64,000 nt of DNA from Sipunculus nudus (GCA_026874595.1 CM049310.1:30381558-30445557), one strand, 5' to 3'. Shown: positions 22,839-36,279, numbered from the stretch's first letter. Made by a program: numbers and translations. Notes: a model not told the origin generated them from the letters alone.

Positions 22839-23640
22839 ATGTATTATAAGTTTCTCCAAGCTGTTGTATCAAAACAGATGCCCCAGGGGTGTGTTTGGTC
22901 ACCTGTATTACTTATTATGTACACAGATTCTGTTGTGTCTACTAGGGCAGAATGTGAGGTTTTTAAATACCTGAATGACATGATTATCCCTGGATTTATG
23001 AATCTCACAACTGCCATGAAACTGCAAACTCTGTCACATACAGTGATAATCATCATTTTGTACTTCGTGTTCGTAAGACTAAGGAACTTGTAATTGGACC
23101 TAGAAATACATTCTACTTTACTTTATTCATTGATGGTGATGTTGCAGAGATTGTATCATAGTATCATTATAAAAGTATAAATACCTTTTTCTATTATCAA
23201 AGATATAATCTTATGGTATTATACCACAGACGTTTTGTGTAATAAAGAAAATAAAAAGGATGCACTTTTTTACAAAACTGAACTACTTTCTTATGGATAA
23301 GAAGATACTAATTTTGTTTTATACATCTGTTGTACAAAGTGTTAAACCTTCAGTATTATTTGCTAGTGGAATAATTTGAATGTAACTAACACAGTTAGAT
23401 TAGATAAATAAGGAAAACAATAGAACGTGTTACTGCATAGTACAAAATTGGAAAACTTTGAAACTATGCACAGTCAAAAGGTACTAATGATGTTTTAAAC
23501 CATGATGAGGAAATTAACATGGACTTCATGGAGCAATCAAATGGTAAAACCTGAAAAGAGAGAGCAGTCAATTATTTGAAAAACTGATCACTCCAGAGAC
23601 TCACTTAAGTCCAGTGCAGTAACTCTTGTTCAATAAACCT
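22839..23640 (+). pseudogene. Decayed LINE reverse transcriptase
   Basis: The frame from 22,839 reads MPQGCVWSPVLLIMYTDSV followed by CEVFKYLNDMIIPG. This matches the reverse-transcriptase pattern (x-PQGCVLSP-x-L-x-x-x-YTNDC ... KFADDxxxxG) of CR1/Rex1-type LINEs, with the catalytic (A)DD replaced by ND. After a frameshift near 23,040 it resumes as SDNHHFVLRVRKTKELVIGP, a typical conserved block. Further blocks follow (LILFYTSVVQSV near 23,310). Frameshifts, stops and the mutated catalytic residues show it is dead. Confidence 0.75.
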
Positions 23641-24409
23641 ATGTAATGTATTTATATTAATTTTCTGGTCATTAACCATATGTTTATTTACACAGTATTT
23701 TTATTCTTAGTTGTGCCACACATCAGCTGTATGACACCTTAATTCCTGATAAGCAGAAGAAGATATCTTATCTCTTATATTATCCCAGAGGTCTGCAAGC
23801 ATGCTGAAAAATTGCCTTACTAACACATGTACCATACATCCTTCTTACAGATCAACTGAATAAGTAAAAGAATAATTTTGAGAGTAAGTTTTGCTTAAAT
23901 AATGACTTTTAGGACAAGCAAAAAGAGGTTGTGTCAATAAGGAGGTAATTATAAACATGCTTTTGTGTCCTCATGTTCTGGAGATAATAAAATAAAAGTA
24001 TGTGTCGATCTGTGATAACAGGGTGACTGTAAAAGCAGACTGGTTGTGTTACTGGGGTGGTACAGATGCTGGGCAATCAATGTGTACATGTAATGAAATC
24101 CAAAATGTTCCAACAGCGGAACAGTGGTGAACAGATGTCACAAACGGCAGATATCACCACATTACATGAAACAAATGACCAGTGATATACAATAACAACA
24201 GTCAGGTAAAACAATATAAAATTTCAACCATATATAAATGATACCAGAGAGGAAGCGTCCTGCAGCAGGCATACAAACAGAATAGAAATACAAAGTCTGG
24301 AATATAGATATATTTTTACTAATTTTTGAAAAATAATAATTTTTTTTTAACCATGGAGCCACCTCTTTTTCTAGCTTTAAAAATCAGCTATGTGCCAGCA
24401 TAATCATCC

Positions 24410-26985
24410 CTGGTTTAACACATTGGTATGTTCACAGTTCCACTAGAGAACCCTTGTTAACACACTGGTATGTTCACAGTCACACCAGTGAACCCTTGTT
24501 AACACACTGGTATGTTCACAGTCACACCAGTGAACCCTTATTAACACACTGGTATGTTAACAGTCCCACTCGTGAACCCTGGATAAACACACTGGTATGT
24601 TCACAGTCCCACTAGTCAACCCTTGTTAACACACTGGTATGTTCACAGTCACACCAGTGAACCCTTATTAACACACTGGTATGTTCAAAGTCCCACTAGT
24701 GAACCCTGGATAAACACACTGGTATGTTCACAGTCCCACTAGTCAACCCTTGTTAACACACTGGTATGTTCACAGTCCCACCAGTGAACCCTTGTTAACA
24801 CACTGGTATGTTCAAAGTCCCACTAGTCATCCCTGGTTTAACACACTGGTATGTTAACAGTCCCACTAGTCAACCCTGGTTAACACACTGGTATGTAAAC
24901 AGTCCCACTAGTCAACCCTCGTTAACACACAGGAATGTTCACAGTCCCACTAGTTAACACTTGTTAACACACTGGTATTTTCACAGTCCCACTAGTCAAC
25001 CCTTGTTAACACACAGGTATGTTCAGAGTCCAAATAGTCAACACTTGTTAACACACTGGTATTTTCACAGTCCCACTAGTCAACCCTTGTTAACACAAAG
25101 GTATGTTCACAGTCCCACTAGTCAACCCTTGTTAACACATTGGTATGTTCAGAGTCCAACTTGTCAACCCTTGTTAACACAATGGTATGTTCACAGTCCC
25201 ACTAGTCAACCCTTGTTAACACACGGGGTTGTTCACAGTCCCACTAGTGTGAAAAATTTGTTAACACACTGGTATATTCACAGTCCCACTAGTCAAGCCT
25301 TGTTAACACACTGGTATGTTCACTGTCCCACTAGTGAACCCTTGTTAACACACTGGTATATTCACAGTCCCACTAGTCAACCCTAGTTAACACACTGGGT
25401 TGTTAACAGTCCCACTAGTCAACCCTTGTTAACACATTGGTATGTTCAGAGTCCCACTAGTCAAGCCTTGTTAACACAATGGTATGTTCATAGTCCCACT
25501 AGTCAACCCTTGTTAACACACTGGTATGTTCACAGTCACACCAGTGAACCCTTGTTAACACACTGGTATGTTCACAGTCACACCAGTGAACCCTTATTAA
25601 CACACTGGTATGTTAACAGTCCCACTCGTGAACCCTGGATAAACACACTGGTATGTTCACAGTCCCACTAGTCAACCCTTGTTAACACACTGGTATGTTC
25701 ACAGTCACACCAGTGAACCCTTATTAACACACTGGTATGTTCAAAGTCCCACTAGTGAACCCTGGATAAACACACTGGTATGTTCACAGTCCCACTAGTC
25801 AACCCTTGTTAACACACTGGTATGTTCACAGTCCCACCAGTGAACCCTTGTTAACACACTGGTATGTTCAAAGTCCCACTAGTCAGCCCTGGTTTAACAC
25901 ACTGGTATGTTAACAGTCCCACTAGTCAACCCTGGTTAACACACTGGTATGTAAACAGTCCCACTAGTCAACCCTCGTTAACACACAGGAATGTTCACAG
26001 TCCCACTAGTTAACACTTGTTAACACACTGGTATTTTCACAGTCCCACTAGTCAACCCTTGTTAACACACAGGTATGTTCAGAGTCCAAATAGTCAACAC
26101 TTGTTAACACACTGGTATTTTCACAGTCCCACTAGTCAACCCTTGTTAACACAAAGGTATGTTCACAGTCCCACTAGTCAACCCTTGTTAACACATTGGT
26201 ATGTTCAGAGTCCAACTTGTCAACCCTTGTTAACACAATGGTATGTTCACAGTCCCACTAGTCAACCCTTGTTAACACACGGGGTTGTTCACAGTCCCAC
26301 TAGTGTGAAAAATTTGTTAACACACTGGTATATTCACAGTCCCACTAGTCAACCCTTGTTAACACACTGGTATGTTCACTGTCCCACTAGTGAACCCTTG
26401 TTAACACACTGGTATATTCACAGTCCCACTAGTCAACCCTAGTTAACACACTGGGTTGTTCACAGTCCCACTAGTCAACCCTTGTTAACACATTGGTATG
26501 TTCAGAGTCCCACTAGTCAAGCCTTGTTAACACAATGGTATGTTCATAGTCCCACTAGTCAACCCTTGTTAACACACTGGGTTGTTCACAGTCCCACTAG
26601 TGAACCCTTGTTGACACACTGGTATATTCACAGTCCCACTAGTCAACCCTTGTTAACACACCGGTATGTTCACAGTCCCACTAGTCAACCCTTGTTAACA
26701 CACTGGTATATTCACAGTCCCATTAGTGAACCCTTGTTAACACACTGGTATGTTCACAGTCCCACTAGTGAACCCTTGTTAACACACAGGTATGTTCACA
26801 GTCCCACTAGTGAACCCTTGTTAACACACTGGTATATTCATAGTCCCACTAGTCAACCCTTGTTAACACACTGGTATGTCACAGTCCTATTAGTGAACCC
26901 TGGTTATCACAATGATATGTTCACAGTCCCACTAGTGAACCCTTGTTAACACACTGGTATGTTCACAGTCCTACTAGTCAACCCT
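24410..26985. repeat. 42-bp tandem array with 1,056-bp higher-order duplication
   Basis: About 60 copies of a 42-bp unit (CACACTGGTATGTTCACAGT + CCCACTAGTGAACCCTTGTTAA). The block from about 24,456 to 25,510 is repeated at +1,056 bp with only a few substitutions, keeping the same variant units in the same order. Since 42 is a multiple of three, frames of 141-155 residues stay open with a 14-residue period (LLTHWYVHSPTSQP). They have no start context, splice support or recognisable domain. Confidence 0.92.
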
Positions 26986-27457
26986 GAATAACCTTGGTTT
27001 TCTGTCCGGCTGCTATCAGCCATTCATAGCTAAATACAGCGGTTACTGTAGCATGGGCTACCAGTCTAGATTATGTTATGCGCTATCCAAGTTGTCTGCT
27101 CGATAAGGATATTTGTAATACAGTTTCACAGGAAACAACATGGCATGCATGCTGTGTACAGTTGTTAAACCTTATTCCCTCAGTTTTAAACATACAGTAT
27201 ATAAAAGAAATATCTTCTTAATCTGAACACCATTAATATTTCCATTATATCATCATCTTATTTAGGCCTGCTATTACAAAATGACACCGTAAATAAATCC
27301 AGGTTTCCCATCCCCCGTCTGTGTCTCCATATCCAAGTTTCAAGGTTAAATGATGATGGCTACATTAGCAAAACTGGGCTTTTTCAAATTAAATATTGCA
27401 AACAAATGAACAAAGAAAACTGCCTGTCAAACTTATTTGCTGCCTGTCAAGTTAAAA

Positions 27458-28100
27458 TTTGTATATATGCTGTGAAAATTAAATCAACAGTGCTTACAGG
27501 GAAAAAACGTGCCATTGCCAAAGTTGGACAAAATTTAAGGTATTGATTTTTTATTTATGCTAATAACTTGAAAAATTTCCAAAATTCAGATCTAATTTTG
27601 GGTAAACAATTGAATCTTGATTAAATAAAGTTATATTCCTTAAAAAAGTCTCTAGCTTCAGGAATTCTAATGTTAGGTGAGTAAATATAATTCCTGATTT
27701 AAAAAAAAATGCATTATATTTTGGCCCATAACTTCAAAATAATACCTAACACTGATCTAATTTTTGGTATGTTTATAGAAAATGTATGGAAGAATATGAA
27801 TACTAAATATGATGAAAAACAGATCAGTGGTTTTGATATTAGGCAGCCTTGAAGTGTAACAATGGCTTTTTTATGGAAAACGGAGGTTTTTCCTAAATAT
27901 CTTGAAGGAACGAAGTCCTAATGACCCAATTTTCGGTATGGTAGGAGATTTTTGGGACATCTAATGGTATGCAAAATTTTGGAATCATAGGTCCAACGGT
28001 TTCAAAACGTGCCCTGTTAACGGACAGCCGGCCGGACGGACGACGGACAATGGACCCAATTATAGCTCAGATGACTTATAGTCAGCTGAGCTAAAAATTG
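27458..28100 (+). mobile_element. Non-autonomous hairpin-ended element, family A, copy 2
   Basis: Homologous along its length to 1,926-2,565 in the same orientation, with scattered substitutions and small indels. It ends with GGACGGACGACGGACAATGG and the hairpin at 28,063-28,093 (TAGCTCAGATGAC ... GTCAGCTGAGCTA) followed by AAAA. Confidence 0.75.
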
Positions 28101-28481
28101 ATGTTATGAATTTCATGTTCACCTGAAGGAATTTGTCAAACATGTTGACTAATCCTCTTGTTACTACAGTTCTGAGCCTATGTGTGAAAACCCAATAACA
28201 CAAAGAGGCCAAGTTGGGTCTTATGTGAGTGGGAGTTTACAGATGCATTCAAGCTGAAAGTAATACACACATGAGAATTCTGGATGGCAGTCAATCAAAA
28301 CCTCATAATTTTGTTTTGTGTCACACCAATAAGTAGGTATATGTACTGATTGTAAAGTCATATCAGCTGGCTTTATCTGTAATTCCTTTTTTCAAGTTTT
28401 CTCTTATGGAACATCTATTTTAAATACAACCATATCTTCAGTGCAAACATGGTCCTAAACTTATTTCACTTCAAACAATTC

Positions 28482-28898
28482 TTAAGCTGCATGTCCACTT
28501 GTGCAGATATGGACACAGATGGGGCTAAAATCGTGCACAAGGAAATAAGAAAAACTGTCTATTTATGCGGTACGGAGTGTAGTGTGGTGTGCAGCTGGGG
28601 ACACGTTTTTGTCAACTGGACCATACAGCCACACAAGCGGAAACTCATGCAGAAACGTATGTGGAAACACACAAGTGGACACAGAATCTTGCTTGCCATA
28701 CGGACATTTCCCCTCTGATGAAATCAGCTCACATTTCATTCTGGATATACTGAGGGCCATTTTGAAGAGGTGAAAGACCGAAAACCGCACTGACAAATGT
28801 ATATAATGGAAACAAAGAAAAACGTATCCACATCTATATCCGCATACGTATCAGCACTGCACATGCACTGTATCCATACAAGTGGACACGCAGCTTAA
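28482..28898. mobile_element. 409-bp MITE flanked by TTAA
   Basis: Left end TTAA|GCTGCATGTCCACTTGTG; right end, reverse-complemented, TTAA|GCTGCGTGTCCACTTGTATG. The terminal inverted repeats (28,486 onward and up to 28,894) match over about 16 bp with one mismatch. TTAA at both sides is the target duplication typical of piggyBac-type elements, though TIRs starting GCTGC are not classical for that group, and a 3-bp TWA duplication as in PIF/Harbinger cannot be excluded. The interior repeats TGGACAC and has no transposase. Confidence 0.65.
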
Positions 28899-29009
28899 GA
28901 GTGTGGTCAGAATGAGGGTCGACATCCTGGATGGTGAAAAATTATGGAAACTTTCTCCGTTTATTTTCTTGTATTCAGCCCCAATGTATCAGCCTTTGCT
29001 GCAATCATA

Positions 29010-29013
<4 letters not shown>

Positions 29014-29050
<37 letters not shown>
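29014..29050. repeat. (TA)n microsatellite
   Basis: Uninterrupted TA dinucleotide run of about 17 units. Confidence 0.9.
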
Positions 29051-29054
<4 letters not shown>

Positions 29055-29934
29055 CAAACACACCAAGATGAAATACCAAAGAATACCACAGGTCGTCTCA
29101 GTCAGATTTCAAATACTTGTACCAGTAGGTCTGTTATATCATGATCAGGAGTCAAACACACTTGTAACAGAGTTACAAGATGAGGCAATTGGTTAATTTA
29201 TAGCTAGCAGGCCCCATCTACCAAGCCATCACGCAACCATTTGTATAAAAACATGGAGTTTAAGTGCAGCTGAGGGCTGCCTTCAACCAATGCCTGCTCA
29301 GATGGGAAACCAAGGTCCCTAGGGCTGCTCAATCTGTAATCGAACATACTCCTGCTGTTTGCAAAATCCATATGAGGGATTTCTCGGGTATGGTTTGTTC
29401 CATAATCCCTGTTGACCACTGTTTAACAATTATTTTTTTGGAAAAGCAAACAAACCCAAAATATTTGGCACCAAGCAAAGAATGAAGAAAATGCATTTAG
29501 TCAACTGTTCAGAAAACTATCACTCACTTGATTTGTTATATTTGTAAGCAATTGAAAAAGGAATATAAGAAACAAGGTCTATACTTAGCAACATTTTTCC
29601 ACAATCCACCTGAAATGGACATGGCATTGAACAAACAGGGTTACAGTGGCAGGGATGATGTTATAACAGACATTATGTACAAAGCAGGCAACCATAACTA
29701 AGAAACCTATGGTCAAGAGCTACTGACTTTATAAGGTTAAGCCTGCACTCACCTCAAACATGCACTCATTATATGCATGTCATGATTTTTCCCTTAATGA
29801 CAAACAGTGGTCATTCAGCAAGGACATGAGTCACAGATATAAACAAACAAGTCAGGCCATAAAGTGAACAATATCTATATTAGGAGCAGGTTTTTGTCCA
29901 GTCATTTTGTCTCATAAAAAAATCATCACAGAAA

Positions 29935-30680
29935 ACATGGGGATAGAGGTAGTGGAAAACACAAGTTTTTCCATTCTTGAGGAAACAACAACTAATGTGA
30001 CACTCATATCAGACACCTCTAGACCATTCATAGATGTGTAGTCAGTGAGAGTTAAGTTTAGCCCTAACAATTATGTATTTAAAGACAGTCTGACAGTCCC
30101 AAATACCTGTTCTTTTTTCTGCAGCACCAGTTTTCATGAGAAAATTGATTGTTATTTACAACTGCCACTATTGTGGTATCACAGACTAGTCCTCATTTTT
30201 GTTGAAAAATAATAAAATCAAATGGCTTGCTGTACTTTTTGCAAAGAAAGGCGCTGCCTTTCAGGCAGATTTGTAGTTATAATCATACAAACTAGTACTT
30301 AGCACTAACATGGGGATAGAGGTAGTGGAAAACACAAGTTTTTTCATTCTTGAGGAAGCAACAACTTATGTGACACTCATATCAGACACCTCTAGACCAT
30401 TCATAGATGTGTAGTCAGTGAGAGTTAAGTTTAGCCCTAACAATTATGTATTTAAAGACAGTCTGACAGTCCCAAATACCTGTTCTTTTTTCTGCAGCAC
30501 CAGTTTTCATGAGAAAATTGATTGTTATTTACAACTGCCACTATTGTGGTATCACAGACTAGTCCTCATGTTTTGTTGAAAAATTATAAAATCAAATGGC
30601 TTGTTGTACTTTTTGCAAAGAAAGGCGCTGCCTTTCAGGCAGATTTGTAGTTATAATCATACAAACTAGTACTTAGCACT
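29935..30680. repeat. 373-bp tandem duplication
   Basis: Segment 29,935-30,307 (starting ACATGGGGATAGAGGTAGTG) is repeated immediately as 30,308-30,680 with a handful of substitutions and 1-base indels. Two copies only; the sequence does not occur elsewhere in the window. No gene is recognised in it. Confidence 0.9.
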
Positions 30681-32670
30681 AATACTGACTCTTCAATCTC
30701 CATCAATCATTCATTACCTTAAAGGTGCCTAATATTCTATAAAGCATTGGGAAATTAATACACGAATAAAGCTTTTTTCCATAAAAATATGTGAACCTGC
30801 CAAAATATTGCCCTGAAACCCTTTGCTTACTCTTGTAAACTAGAGTAAAAAACAGTGGACCGGGCGCAATCACAGGTGTCAACATAAACACAGCACGTGC
30901 ATTGCCCAAGCCACAACATGTGTCAATCAGGGGATGCATTGGCTGACTTGGCCAAAAAATGTAATTCATGTTCCCACTGGCTTAACCGTCTTGCACTGCA
31001 GCTCACACTCAGACCTCTATGTCTAAAGGCTAATGTTTTTTTTTTCTTTTCAGTTAAGTGTATCATAATTAATTGTCATGGAACCTGATGTTGAATTACA
31101 TTAACGTCAAGGAAACTTGTTGCTCAAAATAGATCTAGCAAGCCCTCTAGAATGAAAAAAAAAAAGGGCAAATAACTGATACTGTACATCAATTATGCTC
31201 ACAAATGGTTTATGGATGTTTATTTCAACAGTTTCAGACAAAAATGTTGTTTAATTGACTTAATTCTATCTAAACTCACTATATTATTATCCGTTTGTCG
31301 ACTGAGAGCTTTCAACTTTGGGTTGTAAAATTAGACTGTGAAGTGTTTCAGATACTGTGACAAGTATTATATACTACCCAAACGTGATATAAAATACCCA
31401 CATAAGAAAAATTATATATCATTTATACCCAGTTGTCACTTTTTCATCAGGTATTTAGGTCACGCAAAATTATTTTGCAGGATGCATATTCTGCACCATG
31501 AAAAATGAAAGCTTTTTCAAAGACTGAAGTAGCCTAGCACTAGACAGGCTAGAGGTAGTAGATTGAGACTACATAATTAATAGCTTTACGTGTGAAGTAT
31601 TATATATCAGACACAGATCTTGATATTATTTTATATTAACAATATAAAAAGCAGATAATCATATTTACCACTGCATATAATCATATTCAATTTCAAATTG
31701 ACATATTGCCCATAAAACCTTTAAAACCCAGCTTTACCCAGAAAACCCCCACTGGGCTGGGATTAATGCTTAAAACCTGGGTTTCACCCAACCCTGTTTG
31801 ATAGGCAGACTAAAATGCCAGACCACAGACAAAAATGGCACATACATCTGCTTAACGTAAAACTGATCACAACCTGATGGGTTGTTCTCCCACAAAAACG
31901 TCTGCAAAACAGCAGTATCAAAGTTTGGTTGACAGTCACTGCACTCGGACACCAACATCTGGGGATCATCCTAATCACTTTCTTTAAGTTACCAATCTCC
32001 CTAAACACGGACAAGCACGGACCACCAATAAAAATTTTACAATACAGACAATTTTTGTGTAATCTGAAAGCTTGTAAACTGCAATTGCTTTTTTATTCAA
32101 TCAATTTTTAACATTAATTAGATGTTATACAATAATAATTATTTTAATGATTTAGGATTTAAGAGCAAGTTCTTGAAATAGTTATATTGTGTAAATTAAG
32201 CTAGGTGTCAAAGTAATTGATGGACGCGTCCGTTATAAAATATATGCAGTTATTATTCCTACTTTCTTTTCTGTTACAGAAAGTTTTGGGAAAATTAAAT
32301 AATTTTACATGTTGTTGTGGTTGTTTTAATTAAAGTGAAAGGTACTAGTCCGCATACAGTAGCGAATCCTGGGGTTATATGGGGTTCAGTACTTCAGAGG
32401 GTCTGGATATACCTGTTTCAGCAGCTGCATCCTGTTTTAGAGATCCAGTTGAATTATGGTGTTCAGGTCTGGAACCATATTCAGGTTTTCAGGACCATCC
32501 CCGGGTTAAATTTCTAGTTGGACTTGCCCCTAGCATACCTGTGTTTGCAGGCCAGTAACGCAGACTTTCTCATAGCTTTCAGTGGAAAAACGTGGACCAA
32601 TGTCCAGTAACCCTGACTTATTTATATCCCTTTTAAACAAATTAATTGCAAATTCCATTTAACTGAAATA
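30681..32670. other. Intergenic, no confident gene
   Basis: AT-rich. Around 32,410-32,600 the plus frame reads HPVLEIQLNYGVQVWNHIQV and, frameshifted, FLVGLAPSIPVFAGQ, faintly like the C-terminal part of a LINE ORF2. Too degraded to call. Confidence 0.3.
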
Positions 32671-34053
32671 CTGTAAAATCTCCACTTAAAACCGCACTTC
32701 CGATTAAAACGGCACCCAGACTTTGCCGAAATTCCAGGTGAGACACCGCAAGGAGCTCAAATACTAAGAACCCCCCTTTCGCTACGGAATGATTTGACAA
32801 AAGACACAATCAAGCTATCATCTAGAAATGAACACGCGTAGGTTGCAACTTGGCCATTCCTGTCCACTTTTAAAATTCCTTGTGCATTGTATTTAAACAC
32901 ATCATAATACTTTTTTGCAGGGTCAGTCAAGCATGAAGTTTAGGAAGACGTAAGGGCCGATGAACCTCTGCCTGTTTATACAGATATTATATTCCGTGCC
33001 GTATTCTTGTTTGCTACTGATTTCTCATTATATTTTGGAAAAAATATTCTGCTGATCCTTTTCAAGTCCCTGTATATTTTAATTCTAAAAGTAATATTTT
33101 GAAATCTTAATTTTTGATGAAAATTCTATTTTCTGGAAATACTCGGAAGATTCAAATCATTTTCATACCGGTTACTTCGGTATTATCATCGTCACATCGT
33201 ATGTTGACATCCCTCGATGTCACAATTTGCTGGTACGTTTGAATACATCGCTGGTAAACTTAACTAAATATCAAAGTAACTGAAGTTACCTTGTCGAGAT
33301 ACGCACGTATAGGAAACATGACGAGTGATTTTAAGGTAAAATTAAAGTGGCCAGTCGGGGTAAGCAAGTTTTTTTCCTGAAGAAAGTTTCCATATGGGGA
33401 GCCATTTTGTCAAGGCAGCGTTCACGCAAGGCACGCTGGGATGAAATAGGTGGCTGTTCTGTTTACCACCCACCGCGTACAGCCGTTCAAAATATTCTTA
33501 GCAGAATACCGGGGCATTTCAGCACATGGCGGCACTCAAACTTGATTTTAAAACGATCGTCTGCCATTGTGTGACTCTTTACGATGTCAGCTTTTTATTC
33601 ATTTTACTTTTTAAACAAATCATAGCTAAATGATGCCGCAAATGGGTTTAAAGTAGGCTTTTATATTAATTTTGCTTGACCATGCCCAACGAAGTGGGCC
33701 GCTGTGTGTTACAGCAGGGTTGTTGTAAACGTATTATTTGGTGAAAATTACCAAGATTTTATAACAAGTTATATATCACACGAAAACTAATCAGTAGTAT
33801 TTAATTTATAAATAACAAATAATCGTTAGTAATACATTTACACACAGCTCCAATGCCTGCGAGACTGCTGCTGAGAACGGCCTTCGAAAGTTGCAATATT
33901 ATCGCCCACTCGCCGGCCCAAAAACGATGTCAGTCAGGAAGATATTCAGGAAACCCTTCTAGTATAAACCGCACAGTGCTTTCAGGAAATCAACCTGATT
34001 TCAAGATTTTGAATTTCTTGATTAAACCGCGGTTATAAGTGGAGATTTTACGG
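32671..34053. mobile_element. 1.4-kb TA-flanked DNA element with pogo-like inverted ends
   Basis: Left end TA|CTGTAAAATCTCCACTTA then AAACCGC; right end, reverse-complemented, TA|CCGTAAAATCTCCACTTA then TAACCGCGG. The inverted repeats match over about 25 bp with two mismatches, with TA on both outer sides. This suits a Tc1-mariner/pogo-like non-autonomous element. No transposase frame remains. The interior is unusually CpG-rich around 33,300-33,570 and contains start codons in good context on both strands (minus ACAATGGCAGACG; plus CACATGGCGGCAC), possibly captured host sequence. Confidence 0.65.
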
Positions 34054-35716
34054 TAACAAAACTGTTTAGGTAATAAAAAAATAAGACTGAAATTAGAAAA
34101 AAAACATGGACGCAGTATAGAATTCTGTCTACATGGACGAGGTTATGGGTATATACGGACGTATGTAATGATGTTTAGGTGTGATGTAACAGAGAAGTTG
34201 GGTCTGTCTAAAACACAGAGAGATGGAGAATTCGTGAAGAATTCATTGAGAATTTGTGCGGAGTTTTTATATGTATTGATACTTTTAAATACACATTGGA
34301 ATCACTTAAAATTTCCAACTCTTTTACTCTCAACATATTTACACACTGTTATATGAGCGAAATAATTTTTAAAAGCTGTACATGATTTAGCATTTTAACA
34401 ATGTAGACTCACGGCCGAGTGAATGCTTTAAGCAAAATCTCACACCCGTCTGAGTCACCAGCTGACACTGACAGATCTTTAGATGAAACTGCAAAACACC
34501 TAATATTTCAACATTTTGTTGTGCAAACCATAACAAAACCATGCACGTGTATTAAATATCAAAAAGTGGTGAATGAATATACTAGTATAATATAATAAAT
34601 AAATCATAATTTCACCTTCATTAATCGATAGATAAAACTCTATAATCATTTATAAAGTATAGACCCAATTTACATGCACAAATAAAAGTTGAAACACAAA
34701 CATTCGACATTACAAACTTTATACGCAAACAAAGATTGCACCTTTAAGCTAGTGAATCAACTTCGCGGTAGAATTGAATAAAATAAAAGAAAAAGTAAAT
34801 ATATATTGTGATAACAGTTAAAGAATTAAATTTTGGTGTAAATTAAAAAAGGTGTAAATAAATACACCACACCTCTTTCTGACCATAATAATACAGAGTA
34901 TTATAATAATTAAAAAAAAAGAAAAATATAGCACAATGTACACATACATACAGCAATAGTACAAAAACTTATTTGTACAATCTTAACAAAATTTCATTAA
35001 TTGTTTTAATTATTTTAAAGACAAATGCACATTTAAAATGAAATGACTTATTACTATTTTTTTTTTTTTCTTTTTTTTTTATCACACCCAATCATATCTT
35101 TAAATACATCTCCTGACCAACATTCATTCAATCCCTATTGTTACAGTTGCATTAAAATTACGTCTTGGTATTCAAGGAAAAAGTTTTGTTTTAAATGATG
35201 TAAAAATGCCTGACTGAAACAAAAAAATAAGTTTTTATACATAAATCTCTGGTTTAAATGTTCAATTTGTTTAATTTCTGGATTGAAACAAAAATCAGTT
35301 GCATTTGCAATCGCAAATAGCCCCCAGTCTCCTGATGCTCTTCGTTGTCTCTAGAGTGGCACAAATAAAATCTCAAGAGAAAAAGCTGCTTGCCCAAACA
35401 ACTGAGAGCCAAATTTTACTTGAATGTACAGATTTTTAATTATTTCGGTCATTTAACAGTGAACAAATATGTTAAGAATAATACAGTATGAGATTTTAAG
35501 TGATTTTAATGTGTAGTTGAAAGTATCATTGCATGTAAGAAATCTCCGCAAATACTCCATGAATTCTCCATCTCTCCACGGATTCTCCACGTTTTAGACA
35601 GAACCAGAGAAGTTAGAGGCATGTAGATGTCATATCATCAGGCATGTTATGGCTTATGTGCGGATTACTACTTATATGAGACGGTCCAGTCAGTTAATAC
35701 CCATCTTGTTAATGAA
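34054..35716. other. Intergenic, no gene seen
   Basis: Very AT-rich sequence with A and T homopolymers (for example around 35,058-35,080); no coding or structural signal recognised. Confidence 0.5.
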
Positions 35717-35742
35717 GACCGGTAGAGCCAATGATTTTCCGT
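35717..35742 (+). repeat. Left member of a distant inverted pair
   Basis: TAGAGCCAATGATTTTCCGT here recurs inverted and perfect (20 bp) at 41,746-41,765, preceded by CCGG at both sites with a 2-bp indel. The pair brackets about 6 kb including the young LTR element. Could be ends of an older element or two scattered copies of one repeat. Confidence 0.45.
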
Positions 35743-36279
35743 GATCGCGGGAAACAAACGGAATTCGAGGAAAACGCATTTTGAAACGGAATTTGCAACT
35801 TGACACGGAGTCTGGGCAACCTGGAAAAAATTTAAGACTGTTCTTCTCCAAGTCACATGATATCGGCATTTTCAATTCCTCAGAGCTCACAGAATTCCAG
35901 AATAGTTTAATATCAGTTTGCAATGGTGACCTGCACCACATTTACTGTCAAATAGAGGCCCCTGCGTTGGCCATCAAACATCGTAGCTCGCATGACTGTA
36001 TGTAGTGACCCATGGCTTAACACAACAGGTGTCAGGTGTGACCCGCGAGTCGACCCTAAAAACATGCAATGTGCCTGACCTGTAGGCCGATTAATATTCA
36101 GACACGCGACCCCTTACGATTCAGGGGAATCCCCTGCTTTCAAACGGCAATGCCCAGAGCGCAGTGCGCCCGACTTTGTATTGCATGCAAAATGTCAAAG
36201 GTCTGCCTTTTTGGGAAAATAATCACGCTGAATGCAAATTTTTTACTCAGTTTAATATAAAACTAAAGCTGTATTCTAA

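Noticed and set aside
24961-26949. 141-155-residue frames with a 14-residue period
   Set aside because: The period is a multiple of three, so stops are avoided by chance of phase; no start context or domain.
32410-32600. LINE ORF2-like wording (VLEIQLNYGVQVWNHIQV)
   Set aside because: Too short and frameshifted to distinguish from chance; mentioned only in the intergenic entry.
33347-33574. 75-residue frame and ATGGCGGCAC start in CpG-rich DNA, considered as a gene start
   Set aside because: Lies inside a TIR-bounded element, with no downstream exon that continues it in phase.
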